Assembly (NCBI GenBank): GCA_009829735.1
Contig: CM020619.1
Coordinates: forward strand, 31,207,751-31,271,750
Source of the DNA: Pyropia yezoensis
Taxonomy: Eukaryota; Rhodophyta; Bangiophyceae; Bangiales; Bangiaceae
DNA: 64,000 nucleotides
Direction of reading: 5' to 3'
Under the pieces are notes generated by a model. It had not been told where the DNA came from, did not search any database, and saw only the letters and a program-made list of their open reading frames with translations. This document shows, piece by piece, positions 44,911 through 55,934 of this stretch (the stretch's first letter is position 1; the number at the start of each line of letters is the position of its first letter). Both the position numbers and the translations under genes were made by a program.

Positions 44911-44946
44911 ATGGCGCGCAAACACATCAAGCACAAGGGCTGAAGC

Positions 44947-45165
44947 AAGCCACAGGTACATCGCAAACAACATGCAGGATGAAGACGCAAAGGGTGCACA
45001 GGTACATGGCCAACAACATGCACGTGAAAGGCACAATAGGTGCCACTGGTCCATCGTCAAGCAAATGCAGGTCAAGGCGCATCAAGTGCCACAGGTCCAT
45101 TGTCAAAAGCAAGCAGGCAAAAGGCTCGACAAGCGCCATCGGGTCTATGGTAAAAAGTGCATTAT
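44947..45165. repeat. Degenerate minisatellite, ~46-48 bp unit
   Basis: Four to five imperfect units such as GTGCCACAGGTCCATTGTCA. On the minus strand they spell repeated LLTMDLWHLMR-like peptides, a by-product of the repeat. It lies between A3 and a host-like ORF tail. Confidence 0.65.
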
Positions 45166-45208
45166 CACGAGGGAAACAGTACATGCGGGCAGGACAGCGT
45201 GACGTGGG

Positions 45209-45357
45209 CTAGTCGGAATCGTTCAGGATGTAGGGCTTCATGTCTTCGTTGTCACTCTCGTCGTACTCGCCGTCATTGTCGCTGGGGTGGGCAGCAAGGG
45301 CACGGTAGTGCGCGAGGTCTTCGGGAACCTTCTTCGGCAGGGGCAGGTAGCGGATGC
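45209..45357 (-). pseudogene. C-terminal tail of a host-like protein, cut by element B3
   Basis: The minus-strand frame reads SIRYLPLPKKVPEDLAHYRA then an acidic end DNDGEYDESDNEDMKPYILNDSD and a stop at 45209. Its composition is protein-like and it is interrupted upstream exactly at the B3 LTR boundary (45358). The frame continues into the LTR, but that part is not related. The protein is not recognised. The remainder should lie beyond the far end of B3, outside the window. Confidence 0.45.
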
Positions 45358-45826
45358 TGTGGCAAAAACCTCTCGCACACGCGACACCCAAGTTGGGGCG
45401 GTGTGCTAGGGCTGCCTCCCGTGTCGGGGGAACCGGAAGAAGTGCAAGTCGCACACACTCTATCCCTATTGTGGGGCAATCCCCCCACTGACCAACAAGA
45501 AGATGGTGTGTGGTCCATCAGTTTCTTGGTCGGGACGGGTAAGCAGGGCCAAGCCCCGCTGTCCCTCCCCTTATCCCCCGAGGGTCCCATCAGAATCGCG
45601 CCACTCAGAATCTCCCACCCCAGCACCTGCCCACCGGGCCACACGAAAATTCAAGACGATAAATGCAGAAAACCCTCAAATCCAAGTTGGATTTACTACT
45701 AAGCTAACTATCCCAAACTTAGGGAATATGGACCCAAATGCAGGGGGAGGAACGGGTCAGGCTAGTGGCCTGCCGCCCCTTGCATGGCACGTGTTGCCCC
45801 CCTACCTGGGGGTCAATACTGCCACA
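45358..45826 (-). repeat. 3' LTR of B3
   Basis: 469 bp, TGTGGCA...TGCCACA. Very similar to the LTR at 32965-33433. Confidence 0.92.
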
Positions 45827-45839
45827 CTCCCCTCTCCTC
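45827..45839 (-). promoter_or_regulatory. Polypurine tract of B3
   Basis: Minus strand GAGGAGAGGGGAG directly before the LTR. The same tract follows the B2 LTR. Confidence 0.75.
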
Positions 45840-46164
45840 AGTTCCGACCGATCCGGTCGGCCCTGTGAGGGGGTGCGTAAACGCACGTCTCGGCGTTGGG
45901 GGCGCGACTTGCTGTCCCCCCTCGAGGACGTAACGTGGACGTGGAGGCGGTCACGTTGACCGCCCCTGTCCTCAAGCTTGCCTACTCGGCAGCTGGCTCT
46001 CCCCGGTTCTCACTTCACCATCACCAACACATCCCCTTCACCTTCCCCTTGGCCGCCCCACGCTGGGGAGGCCACCCATCTACCCACGATCCGAGCCCCC
46101 CTCAACTCGAGGCGGGTCTCGTGCCGCTGCACCCGAGTCGTCTCTCCCTAACTTGGGGATAGCC

Positions 46165-49100
46165 ATGGCGACCCCGGGGGTGGAGACCGACTCTCTGGAT
46201 GAACGTATGGAGGACACCTCCTACGGTGCAGCGCCCGCCGGGACTTCCGGCGGGGGCTCCACGATCGCTCCGGGGGATGGGACTCCCGCGACACCCGGCT
46301 TTGGGTTGACGGCGGGATCTCCCCAGGAGGCGGGCCAAGTCGTCCCACGTGAGGCCTTGGGGCGGTGGTTCTACCCCGCTTGGCCTCTGTATGAGGAGGG
46401 GTTGACTGTTCTTCGCTGTGGTCGACTTGGCACAGCGATGGGTCGGGTATGGGACCGCCTACGGGAGAAGTGTCTCCGTAGGGTCGGGTTCCCTGCCAGC
46501 TTCAGGACGGACCAGTTTGCCTTCCTGGACGATGACGAAGTCGAAGAGGTACAGCGGGCCTAGGCCATAGTGGACCGCGGGGGAACTATCCCGGGTCCCG
46601 GCGACTTGCCGACCTTTACGTGGGACGCGGTCGCAACTCGCCCCCCGTACCTTCACGAGGCCGATCCGCACAATCATCACTTTGATGTGCGGATGGAGAA
46701 GGACTTCCGGCGAGGTCCCTACTTGGTGACCTCGGCTCAACTTGAGTTTCCGCAGCAGTCCGCTGCCAGTAAGGAGCAGTACTACCCGAAGAAGCCCGAG
46801 TGGTGGCCTCAAGTTGAGGTCCCCTACGGGTTCCCTCCGTTGCTACCACGGTTGCTCGACCACTTCGGCTCCGTCATGTTCACGGCTAGCCCAGATCACC
46901 TGGTGTGGGCCATGTTGGCCACCCAGTGGCTCCTCGAGGTCATGTCGACCTGGGTGTCCTGTGTCCAGCGGCGGGGGATGCTTTGGCATCTCCCCCTTCG
47001 GCTTATCCAAGGCTTGGAACAGCTCACCCCTCAGCTAGTTGCTGAAAGGTCCTCATCAGGACAACTCACTCTTCTTGAGGAGATGCTCCGCCTCCACAAG
47101 TTTATCGAGTGGGAGAGCATCGAGCACAAGTTGCGCCGCCCCACTCGTGGGCCCAAGGACGATGGCGCACTTCGCCAGTTCGTATGGGTCGCTCGTGAAC
47201 TTCACGACGGTCGTGTGGTCCTACGAGAGGGGTTGGGCATCGGGGACTACCCGTATGCCCCGGGGGTGGATCGCCACACTGCGCCACCCCGGGACAAGGC
47301 CATAGTTATGGCCGTGCCCTCACATGATGACCATATGACTCAACCCACTGCGGGGGCCCCAAGTCGGGGTCGCAGTTACACCCGGGTCCCGCCACCTCGG
47401 CATGCCCCTCCGCTTCATCCTGTCCCCTACCGGAAGACGACCCAGCTGGTCTTCAATCATGCCAACGTCATACTGGTCGCACGTCGGGCCACCATGGTTC
47501 AGGTACGAGTCAGGCACCCGGAAGCGGGTAAGGCGCAGAGTCGGCGCCGGGATCTCGAACCACCCCGAGGATGTCACTACCGGACCGTCCACAATAGCCC
47601 CAGAAACCGGAGTCCCCAACTCGAGAGGAGGCACAGGGCCGCCGACAGTTGAAGAAGGCGCCCGAGGCAGGACGGCCGGAGTAGTCGGCGACCGAACGGC
47701 CACGCCAAGACTCGCTCCAGACAAGCGCGGTGCCGGAGGAGCTTGAAGCACCGGCACAGCAGGAGAAGAACGCGACCACCCGAGTTCTTCTCCGCAACAC
47801 TCCCCGCCGGAACCACGGGCCCAGCTTGGATCTCGGAACTGAACATGACGTCCAGAATCCGGGGGAACGAGAGGGCCAAGGTGAAGGAGAAGGGGGGGGG
47901 GGGGCAGGATCGAAGCAGGTGATCGTGACGGGGGTGAAGACGCTCGACCTCGGCAACTGTGTGGACGTGCTCGAGGCTGTGCACGGTGGCACCTGGTTCG
48001 GCCCGAGGACGTGCCGGACTAGGGAGGGAGCTATGAAGCATCCCTGGCCCCGACTTGGCGTCGACCCGGGACTGCAACCAGAGGGCACCAGGTGCCAGAA
48101 CACGCCCGCCGTGTGGTGATGGTTGGCGGCCGTGGCCCGTGCCCGGCACTGGGATGCGGTGGACTACGCTATCCACACGTGAGAGAGGGATTTCCGATGG
48201 GTTTTTGCATACTTGTGAGGGACTTGATTTGAGAGAAATTGAGTGTGAGATTAGTGAGTGGGAATAGAATTAGTAGTGATAGTGGCCCCCGACCTGACGA
48301 GATTAGACTCGGGTCGGGGCCTCCCGGGGGTATGGGGGGGGCTACCTGGCCAGCGTGCCGAGGCTCCCCCATATGCACGTTAAGAGGGACAGCGAGGCGC
48401 CTTTGGCCCGCGCCCTCAGGAAAAAGACAACTGCGCGTTTGCTTTCCTCTTCCCCGTGTGCACTACCGTGCGTATCTGTTTGCTCTGCGAGCAGGCACGT
48501 GAGGCAACAGGCATACCACTCTCGTAGTTCCCCTTTCTGTGTTACCTGTCCCTTTCCTCCGAGGGATATTGACACGTGTCTGAGAGGATCGAGTTTTGTA
48601 CCACATCCCCCTCCGCTCCCTCCTGTCCCCTACCAGCCGCACGCGGACATCCCGATAAGCGTGGCCGTTGAGTCTTCCACCCCGGTGTCCCCCAACTTGG
48701 GGGCCACCCTTCTGACGGTATACCCCAAGTTGGCTTTACCGGCCACGCCTCTGACCTCAGAGATGATGATCACCACGTTGGTGCGCACCATTTCCTGGTT
48801 GGCCGCGTCGACCGCAACCCTTCAAGTTTCCGAGACTCCTCAACTTGAGGAGCGCGTTCGTGATGCGGTGGCGATCGCGAGTTGCGAGTCGGTCGCGGAG
48901 CTTATGACGGCCGAGTTGGCTCGCATCGGGGCAAGTATGCCCCAGCCCGCCCCACTTGGGCGTGGCACACGTCGGGCGAGCCGGGCATACTCGCCTCCTC
49001 GCCGTCGTCGCCGACGCTCACGGCGCTCTCTCTCCGTGTCGGAAGTCGAGTTGTCTTACTCCGTCTCGGAGTCCTCTACTCCGTCAGTGTCGGAGTCGGT

Positions 49101-49311
49101 CCGGCGTCTGCGTCGCCAACTTGCGCGCAAGACTAAGCATAAGAGTAGCCGCGGTCGTCGCCACTTGCGCGACCGTGAGGGGCGCGACGGTTCAGACATG
49201 GAACCGCCGGCCCCGCCGACTGGTGGGGAGCGTTATCGGCGTGAGTCTGGCCGCTCGCCTCCACGTGAGGGCGAGGGCCGTGGGGTTGGAGAGTCTAGCA
49301 TGCATGCCTAG
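46165..49311 (+). pseudogene. Family B ORF3 (convergent third gene), B3, with a stop and an insertion
   Basis: ATG at 46165 (MATPGVETDSLDERMED...). TAG at 46561-46563 stands where B2 has a Lys codon; the frame then runs on through YLHEADPHNHHFDVRM, WWPQVEVPYGF, WHLPLRLIQGLEQL, LLEEMLRLHKFIEWESIE and VVLREGLGIGDYPYAPGV to PPRHAPPLHPVPYR (47432). About 1.2 kb of unrelated DNA follows. The gene resumes near 48620 at PPPLPPVPYQPHADIPISV and ends with an Arg/Ser-rich tail (SPPRRRRRRSRRSLSVSE, RLRRQLARKTK) at 49311. The HLP and LLxxHxxxxW blocks align with family A ORF3. The basic RS-like tail is specific to family B and suggests nucleic-acid binding. Function unknown. Confidence 0.72.
47433..48619. 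other. Insertion or rearranged segment inside B3 ORF3
   Basis: The homologous B1 fragment is continuous across this point, so the segment is extra. Both edges carry a similar ~30-base stretch (GCCCCTCCGCTTCATCCTGT on the left, CCCCCTCCGCTCCCTCCTGT on the right). A possible solo or terminal LTR lies inside at 48111-48605 (TGTGGTGA...TACCACA) with an AT-richer core near 48190-48300. I see no supportable gene. Confidence 0.5.
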
Positions 49312-49422
49312 TTGGCAGCCGCCTTTGTTGTGAGAGTGTGAGGGTTAGGGCTGTAGTCAAAAGCCACTCTGCGTACCACTTCGACTTGAAGCACTCTATT
49401 GGCACTGTTACTCGGCCTTCCC

Positions 49423-52400
49423 TCACCTTGAGGGGGGGCTGTTAGGGTCTATCTCATTTCGGGCACAGTATACCCGGACCTTCTCAGCGGGAAGGTCCTC
49501 CACATATTCCCACGTATCATTCTTGGCTTTGTAGCCGAACCAACGCACCCTCAACATGAGGTGGTTAGTGTCCTCATCCCAGCCGTGGTCGATGAACTTA
49601 TCGAACACGTACTCCTGCGGACCGTGTTCGGCCGCAGGCAGTGAGGGCAGGCACCACGCTTCCAACGCACGCGCCCAAGCTGGGTCGCCTGCAGGCGGTG
49701 GCGCAACATTGACCACGTCCTGTCCGTTTACTGTGCGGACCCCATCGTCACTTTCGATGGTGAAGCGCCGCCTATCAGTACGAAGGACCTTGTACGGCCC
49801 CTTCATCTGGAATACCAACTTAACCCCAGTTGGGGTGTGTGAGTGAACCAGTACCCAGTCACCCTGCTCGGGGACATGCTTAGCATTGCGCACCTTCTTG
49901 TCAAAGGTACGCTTGTAGCGCTTTTGTGCTTTGTCCATCTCAGCCCTGACTTTAGGGATGAGTCTTTTAAGCCAAGCAGCGAACTCCGCCTTACTCTCAG
50001 TAGGAGTAGGCGTGCTGCCACCATCCTCCCTAGTTGGGAGCGGCAGCCGCACGGCGATAGACCGCACGCGACGGGGGGTCACAAAAGCGAGGGGTACTTC
50101 CCCTGTAGATGAGTGAACCTGCGAATTGTAGGCAGTAGTAAGGATAGAAATGTATTGGTCCCACGTCTTCACGTGCTCACTCACATAGTGGCGCAGCTGC
50201 CTAACAGTAGTTTTGTTGAAGCGCTCCACCTGCCCATTAGTTTGTGGGTGGTAGGGGGTGGCATAGTTTGCCTTAACCCCCAACATATCCAGCACTCCCT
50301 GAAACAGTACAGACGCAAATTGCGGTCCATCGTCCGATAGTGTACTATCCGGGATGCCATACGCGGCAACCCAGTGATCTAGGAAGGCTGACACGACCGA
50401 CATGGCCGTGATCTCTGCCAGTGGGATCGCTCGCGTAAGTTTCGTGAAGCGGTCACAGATGACCAGGAGGTACTGGTTGCCCTCCTCGGTCACTGGCAGT
50501 GGCCCAAGGATGTCCATTGCCGACGCGGCAAAGGGCTCCTTGGCCGGGAACAGAAGCATAGCCGCAGTAGGCCGCCGTTCCATCGGACGGTTCTGCGCAC
50601 AACTGGTGCAGGCAGCCACCCAACTATAGATGTCCACCACCATGGACAGCCAGTAGTACCTGGTCCTCAGGGTCTGGTACAGTTTACTAGACCCCAGGTG
50701 TCCACCTGTGGGAGCGTCATGCTCCCTCTCAAGGATACTGTCCTTGAGGGATGCGGGGACGACAAGTTGTTCGGTCTCCTGGAATACCCCCCTCCTCAAG
50801 AGGAGGCCATCGTCTCCGATAAAGAACCGCGTCTTCTCCACCGTATCCAGTGTATCCCTCTGCGACTTGCAGAAGGGGTCCTCGGCCTGGGCCTTCACCA
50901 CCTCGTCCAGGGACAGGGGCAAGTACTGCTTGTTCCCTGGCGCCTCGGGGTACAGCGCCTGACCCGAGCGCATGACTACCCCCACGATGGGGATGTCCTC
51001 ATCGACTGAGTTAGCTTCGAGCCCCTCGGTAGGCACCCGAAAAAGGCCGTCGGCAAGGGCATGTTGCCTGCCAGGTCGGTACTCAATATCAAAGTTGAAG
51101 GGTGCCAGTCGCACCCTCCACCGGTTGACACGAGTGTTCGTACAATCCGTCTTGAAGATGAACTGCAACGCGCGGTGGTCACAGCGGAAAAGGAACTTCT
51201 CACCCTCTAGGTAGTGACGAAGTGACGTCACCGCCCACACCACTGCGAGTCCTTCCAACTCGGTGACTCCGTAGTTCTTCTCGGCCGAGTTCAGCCCCTT
51301 GCTGAAGTATCCCACCGGCAAGTACTCCTTGTCCGGCTGCTGCTGAAGCAACACACAACCAAGTTGGTCGTAGCTAGCGTCCACATCCAGGGTGTAGTGG
51401 CATCCCAACCTGGGAATAGCCAAGATGGGGGGCTTCAACAGAAGGTCCCGAAGAGACTCAAAGGATTCCTGCTCCACCCGACTTGGGGGAGGCAGGTTCT
51501 TCGGTAGCGTTGAGCTCACTAGCTCATTCAACGGCTTCGCCACCTTGGCGTAGCCTTTGGTGAAACGTCGGTACACGTTGCACATCCCGAGGAAGCTCCT
51601 CATCTTGGTCTGGGTCCGGGGGTACTGAGCCTTACGAATGGCCCTCAGGTTCTTCTCGTTGACACTGAGGCGCCCCGGTCGGACAACATGTCCCAAGTAT
51701 TCCACCTCCTGAGTGAAGAGGTGGCACTTACTCGCCTTCAGTGACACATCGGCGTCAGCAAGACGCTTGAACACCTGGCCAGGATGGCCAATGAGTTCCT
51801 CCGGACTTCGGGAGAACACAAAGATATCGTCTAGGTACACGAGACAGATCTGCCACCGTACTCCGGCCAGAATTTTGTCCAGAGCGCGGTGGAAAGTTGC
51901 CGGCGCGTTGCACAGTCCAAACGGTAGTCGCTTGCACTGGTTGGTACCACAGTGACAAGTAAATGTAGTTTTTTGCCTGTCTTCCGGGGCAATGGGAATC
52001 TGTCGGTACCCCGCGTTACACTCCAGGGTAGAGAACACGTTCGTCTCCCTCAGAGAGTCCAGACAGTCATCCATCCTAGGTACGGGGTAACTGTCCTTCA
52101 CCGTGCTCTCTTTGAGCTTACGGTAGTTGATACAGAACCGTGGGGTCCCATCAACTTTGGGGACAATAACCACCGGGCTCGCCCACTCGGCGTTGCTGGC
52201 CTCGATCACATCGAGGGCCTCCATGCGAGCGACTTGCTCCTTAACGAGGTCCCTTGAACCGGGCCCTCCCCTATACGGTTGTTGGCGTATAGGGGGTGCA
52301 CCGGGTTTCAACTCGATCCCATGTTGGGTGGCTCTCATGAGTCCCAATTGACCATCCCACAACTTGTGATATTGGTTCAAGAGGCGTTCAACTTTAACCC

Positions 52401-53162
52401 TCAACCTGGGTGGAACACTCTCCATGTTCACTTGGGGCCGAGGAGAGGCGGCCGGCTTGGCTTGGTGCTTCTCCTTTCCGGGCTTCGGGCCGCTACTCGC
52501 GCCCGCGTTGAGGGTGACCGCTACTACCGGTCCACCATGTTGGTCGATATAGCCGAACTTGGCTCCCGACTTGAAGAACTTGGGCGACAAGCTCAGGTTC
52601 ATAACCTGGATCCTCCACGGGACCTCGGCTTTGGAGTCCATCGTGCCAAGGGCAACATGCACTTGGTGCTTGCGAGCAAGACGGGGGTGAGGGTGCACCA
52701 ACCCGTTCCCCATATAATCAGTTACAACGTCAACGTGCGCCACCGAGTTGGGGGGCAACGTGACTTTACGGGCTAAACGCAGAGTAGCAGTAAACCCTTC
52801 CCTCACAGAACGAACAGGCTTCGACTGTGAGACTGTCACAGGAGCCACAGACTCTCCCTTACCAAGGATGGGGATGGTCTCCCCATTCATCAACTTGACC
52901 CAATACTCAGGGCCACAAATCAAAGGCACTTGTGTTACAACATAAGGGGTACCCAGAAGCAGGGGTACCGATATATTCTCGACTACTCCATAGGTCACGT
53001 CGACCTCATGGGTTCCCAACCTAGTTGGTAGGGTCACGGCACCAACGTTGGGAAGTACCCCACCATTGATGTCGATCAGATGGTCAGCTTTAGACTTCCA
53101 TCGTTGGAGCTTCATCTCCTTTGGTAATAGCGACTTGCGTATCAAGGAGGCTCCTGACCCGG
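49423..53162 (-). CDS. pol: pol of B3 (RT, RNase H, integrase, chromodomain), intact body, severed at the protease
   Basis: About 1246 codons stay open from the protease motif TGSGASLIRKSLLP to the stop at 49423. The frame continues a further ~30 codons into the A4 LTR by chance. RT has FCINYRKLKESTVKDSYPVP and YLDDIFVFSR; RNase H has YTLDVDASYDQLGC. The integrase has a finger (CTSCAQN) and a core AMDILG, LSDDGPQF, GQVERFN. The end is a chromodomain (QEYVFDKFIDHGWDED...LMLRVRWFGYKAKNDTWEYVEDLP). Lack of stops shows B3 was young when A4 landed. The insertion removes the catalytic Asp codon of the protease. Confidence 0.92.
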
Positions 53163-53525
53163 TGTAGCAATATGGTTGTCCGTATTGTGACCCTAATATT
53201 AGGGGGGCTACTTCTAATCCTTGGCTTTCAATTTGAGAGTCCGTACTGGTCACGGTATCTATAAGTTACGTATGACCAGGGGGACTTGCATCTTGGGGTG
53301 GAGGGTAGTTAGTAGTATCTCCGTGGGTTTATAACGAGGGGGCCGGCGGCGAATCCACCGCCGGCCAAGGTAGAACAACAAACCCCTCCCATTTGGGCTC
53401 CCATCTTGGTCCCGTGGCTTGCGCTCCAAGGACAGCAACCTTGGCCTCCCGGTGACGTTGGTGCCGATCCCCCTTGGTGAATGTTCCCTGAGAGTGGACG
53501 TGCGACGGATACCTATTGTGCTACA
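53163..53525 (+). repeat. 5' LTR of A4
   Basis: 363 bp, TGTAGCA...TGCTACA. A TTTATAA element is at 53328-53334, followed by the GGCCGGCGG...CCGCCGGCC inverted repeat. Confidence 0.95.
53328..53334 (+). promoter_or_regulatory. Candidate TATA element of the A4 LTR
   Basis: TTTATAA (context GGTTTATAACG) facing gag. The core is palindromic, so it could also act in the ORF3 direction in the other LTR. Confidence 0.4.
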
Positions 53526-53526
53526 T

Positions 53527-53543
53527 TGGAGGAGCAGCAGGGG
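53527..53543 (+). promoter_or_regulatory. Primer-binding site of A4
   Basis: TGGAGGAGCAGCAGGGG, one base after the LTR end. Shared by A2 and A3. Confidence 0.65.
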
Positions 53544-53749
53544 ACGGGTTTCCGTCACCCTTGTGGTGACGCCGTCTTCGGCCCTGGCACACGGATAGGG
53601 ATCCGGTCCTTTTCTTGTACTCGTGGTGTTGCGACCTGATCGATTGTGTTGAGTTCTTACCTTGACGGTGATCTACTGCTACTCTCCCCAATCTACCCCC
53701 TCGCTCTCTTATTCGTGGTGATTGTTACGTCGGTTGACTGATTGTGACC

Positions 53750-55934
53750 ATGTCTACCCAAGAGACGGGGAACGTTCAAGATGACGGATCGGCGTCTACG
53801 CTGACCCCGGAGGTGACTACGGGAACCGGGATCGGGAACCCGATCGACAACTTTGAGACGCCAATGCTTTCCGGTGCCGGTTCGACGTTTGGCACGGCTC
53901 GGACGGCAGGAGGCGGGGGCCCGCCTCAACTGTCATCGACCGACCTCACTCCGCCGCCTCCTTCACCAGGGGATTCCCTGATGGCATCATTGGCCCGCAT
54001 CGAGGCCCGGTTTTCCGGGCTCGACGCCCGTCAAGATCGGACTGAGGACGCAATGGCCGTGTTGATGTCAACACGGCACACGACGGGGCTCCGTCGTGTT
54101 CCTCCCACACCGGTACGGTTCGAACCGGCCGGACTACTTTCGGAGTCCACCAGGGTCAACCCCGGTGTTGCTACTCCTGGGCAACACCCGGACACGGCGG
54201 GGTAAGGATCCGACTCCTCGGCTGAGTTGGAACGTAGCCATACGGAGCGCTACGCTCGGAGCACCCAGAGCGGGCTCCGCGGGCATGGTCCGGCTGACAC
54301 TTACGCCGGAACAGAGTCGGCGATGGGGGGGGATGGTACCGTCTTCCATTACCCCCTCGACGACGGAAGCCAGGCAACTCGGGTTCCCGAGGTGCCGACG
54401 CCTGAAGTACCATCTTCAGTGGTGGAAGCTATGACCGCGCAGGTAACTGCGAGCCTACTGAAGCGGATGGAGTCCGATGAGTTTGCTCATCAACTGGCTA
54501 AGCGACTGGATATCCAGGACGCTGACACGGAGATCGTCAACGAGGTCTTCCGGTCGGTTCCTACTCCGGAACGTTATCGTTTGGAGGAACGCTCGACCAC
54601 CGTGTCGGAATCGATGCGTAATACGTCGCATCGGGCGATTCGCTCTATGCAGACCCTTATGAAGGGAGTCCCTATGTTCGGCGGCCCCAACGGACGCCCG
54701 TTGGCAGTCATCGGCTTCTTGACTAGCTTCAAGGCAGCCGCAGACAAGGCCCTCGTCAACGAGGGGCTGGCCCTGGAGATCCTCCCGTTCTTTGTCGATG
54801 AACGGGTGCGAGGCATCCTCCTCCAGGCATCCCCGATGCCTGGAATGAGGGTCGCAGCCACCCCCATGGATTACCGTGGTATACTGAAGGAGCTGCTTAG
54901 CAGCTACCTCAGTGAGGACAAGTGCGAAGACCACTATCGGGCCCTGCGCACTGCCGCCGCCCAGTCCTGGGAGGATGAAGAGATGTTTGGACGCCGGATC
55001 CAAGAGCTCGACTACGAGCTGGGGAAGCTCCTCGGAGAAGGGGAGCTACGGGCCATCCTGTTCGCAGGAGTACCCAACTACGTGCGGATATCCGCACGGG
55101 GCGCCAACACGGCACGGACGAACTTCAGTCGACTGATGCATATGTTGCAAGTCCCTGGGGGACGCCTACCGGGTGCTTCACCCCGAATGTGCCTTGGCCC
55201 CGAAGGCCAAGGGTGAGGGAGCCAATCCCGGTCTTACCCCGGTACCGAGGCAAGAGAAGATGAAACGTAAGGCCGCACCAGTACTGGTGGCGACCGAACA
55301 TCCCCCTACCGGTGAGGATGAACCTCTAGTCGACCAACAGGGCCACCTGTTGCTACCGGCGACGCCGGTGATTGATGAGCATGGTACGGTAGCGTACATC
55401 GCCCCGGCTGGAACCCAGTTCCAGGTCAACGAAGGGACGGGACGGCGCGTCCCGTATGTGCGGACTACGGGGTATGCCCCGGTTACGGGTAACCCCCACC
55501 AGCCCCTGCCTACATGGGCAGTACGTACGGAGGCACCTCTGCAGATTGCGGGCCGACCCAACCGGTTGGGGGAGTCCATGTTCCGGTTGACCCAAGGACC
55601 CAAGGCCTACCAGGGAGCAGGCCTCCGGACACCCGAGGGAGGCAACAGCAGCTACGGGGCTACCCCGATGCGAACTCAAGGGGGGACCGGCACGTCCGGA
55701 TGTATGTTGTGTGGGGACCCCCAGCACTGGGTGTCTTCCTGCCCACTCATCCCCGAGGAGTCCCGGCGGGCAGCGGCGCAACGCAAGGCATCCACCGGGG
55801 GGTATCCCGCCAGAGCACCCGGACCCGCACCGGGCAGGCAAACAGCCCCAGGCGGAGTACTGGCCGTCGAGGAAGTACCTCCTCAGCCGGATATCCCGGC
55901 GGACAACACCCTACCAAGGGCGGGAAACGAGTAA
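53750..55934 (+). pseudogene. gag: gag of A4, one stop and one frameshift
   Basis: ATG at 53750. TAA at 54203-54205 interrupts the Pro/Thr-rich part, and a one-base insertion near 55146 (GTTG for GTG) shifts the frame. The end is read from 55173 to 55934 with knuckle CMLCGDPQHWVSSC and ...TLPRAGNE. Same domain plan as the other copies. Confidence 0.88.

Larger units (their letters stand above)
45358..53162 (-). mobile_element. Family B Ty3/gypsy chromovirus B3, interrupted by A4
   Basis: 3' LTR at 45358-45826, PPT, ORF3 on the plus strand, then pol on the minus strand up to the protease motif, where A4 is inserted. The remaining protease start, gag and 5' LTR should lie to the right of A4, outside the window. 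Left flanking pentamer is GATGC (45353-45357). Confidence 0.9.
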
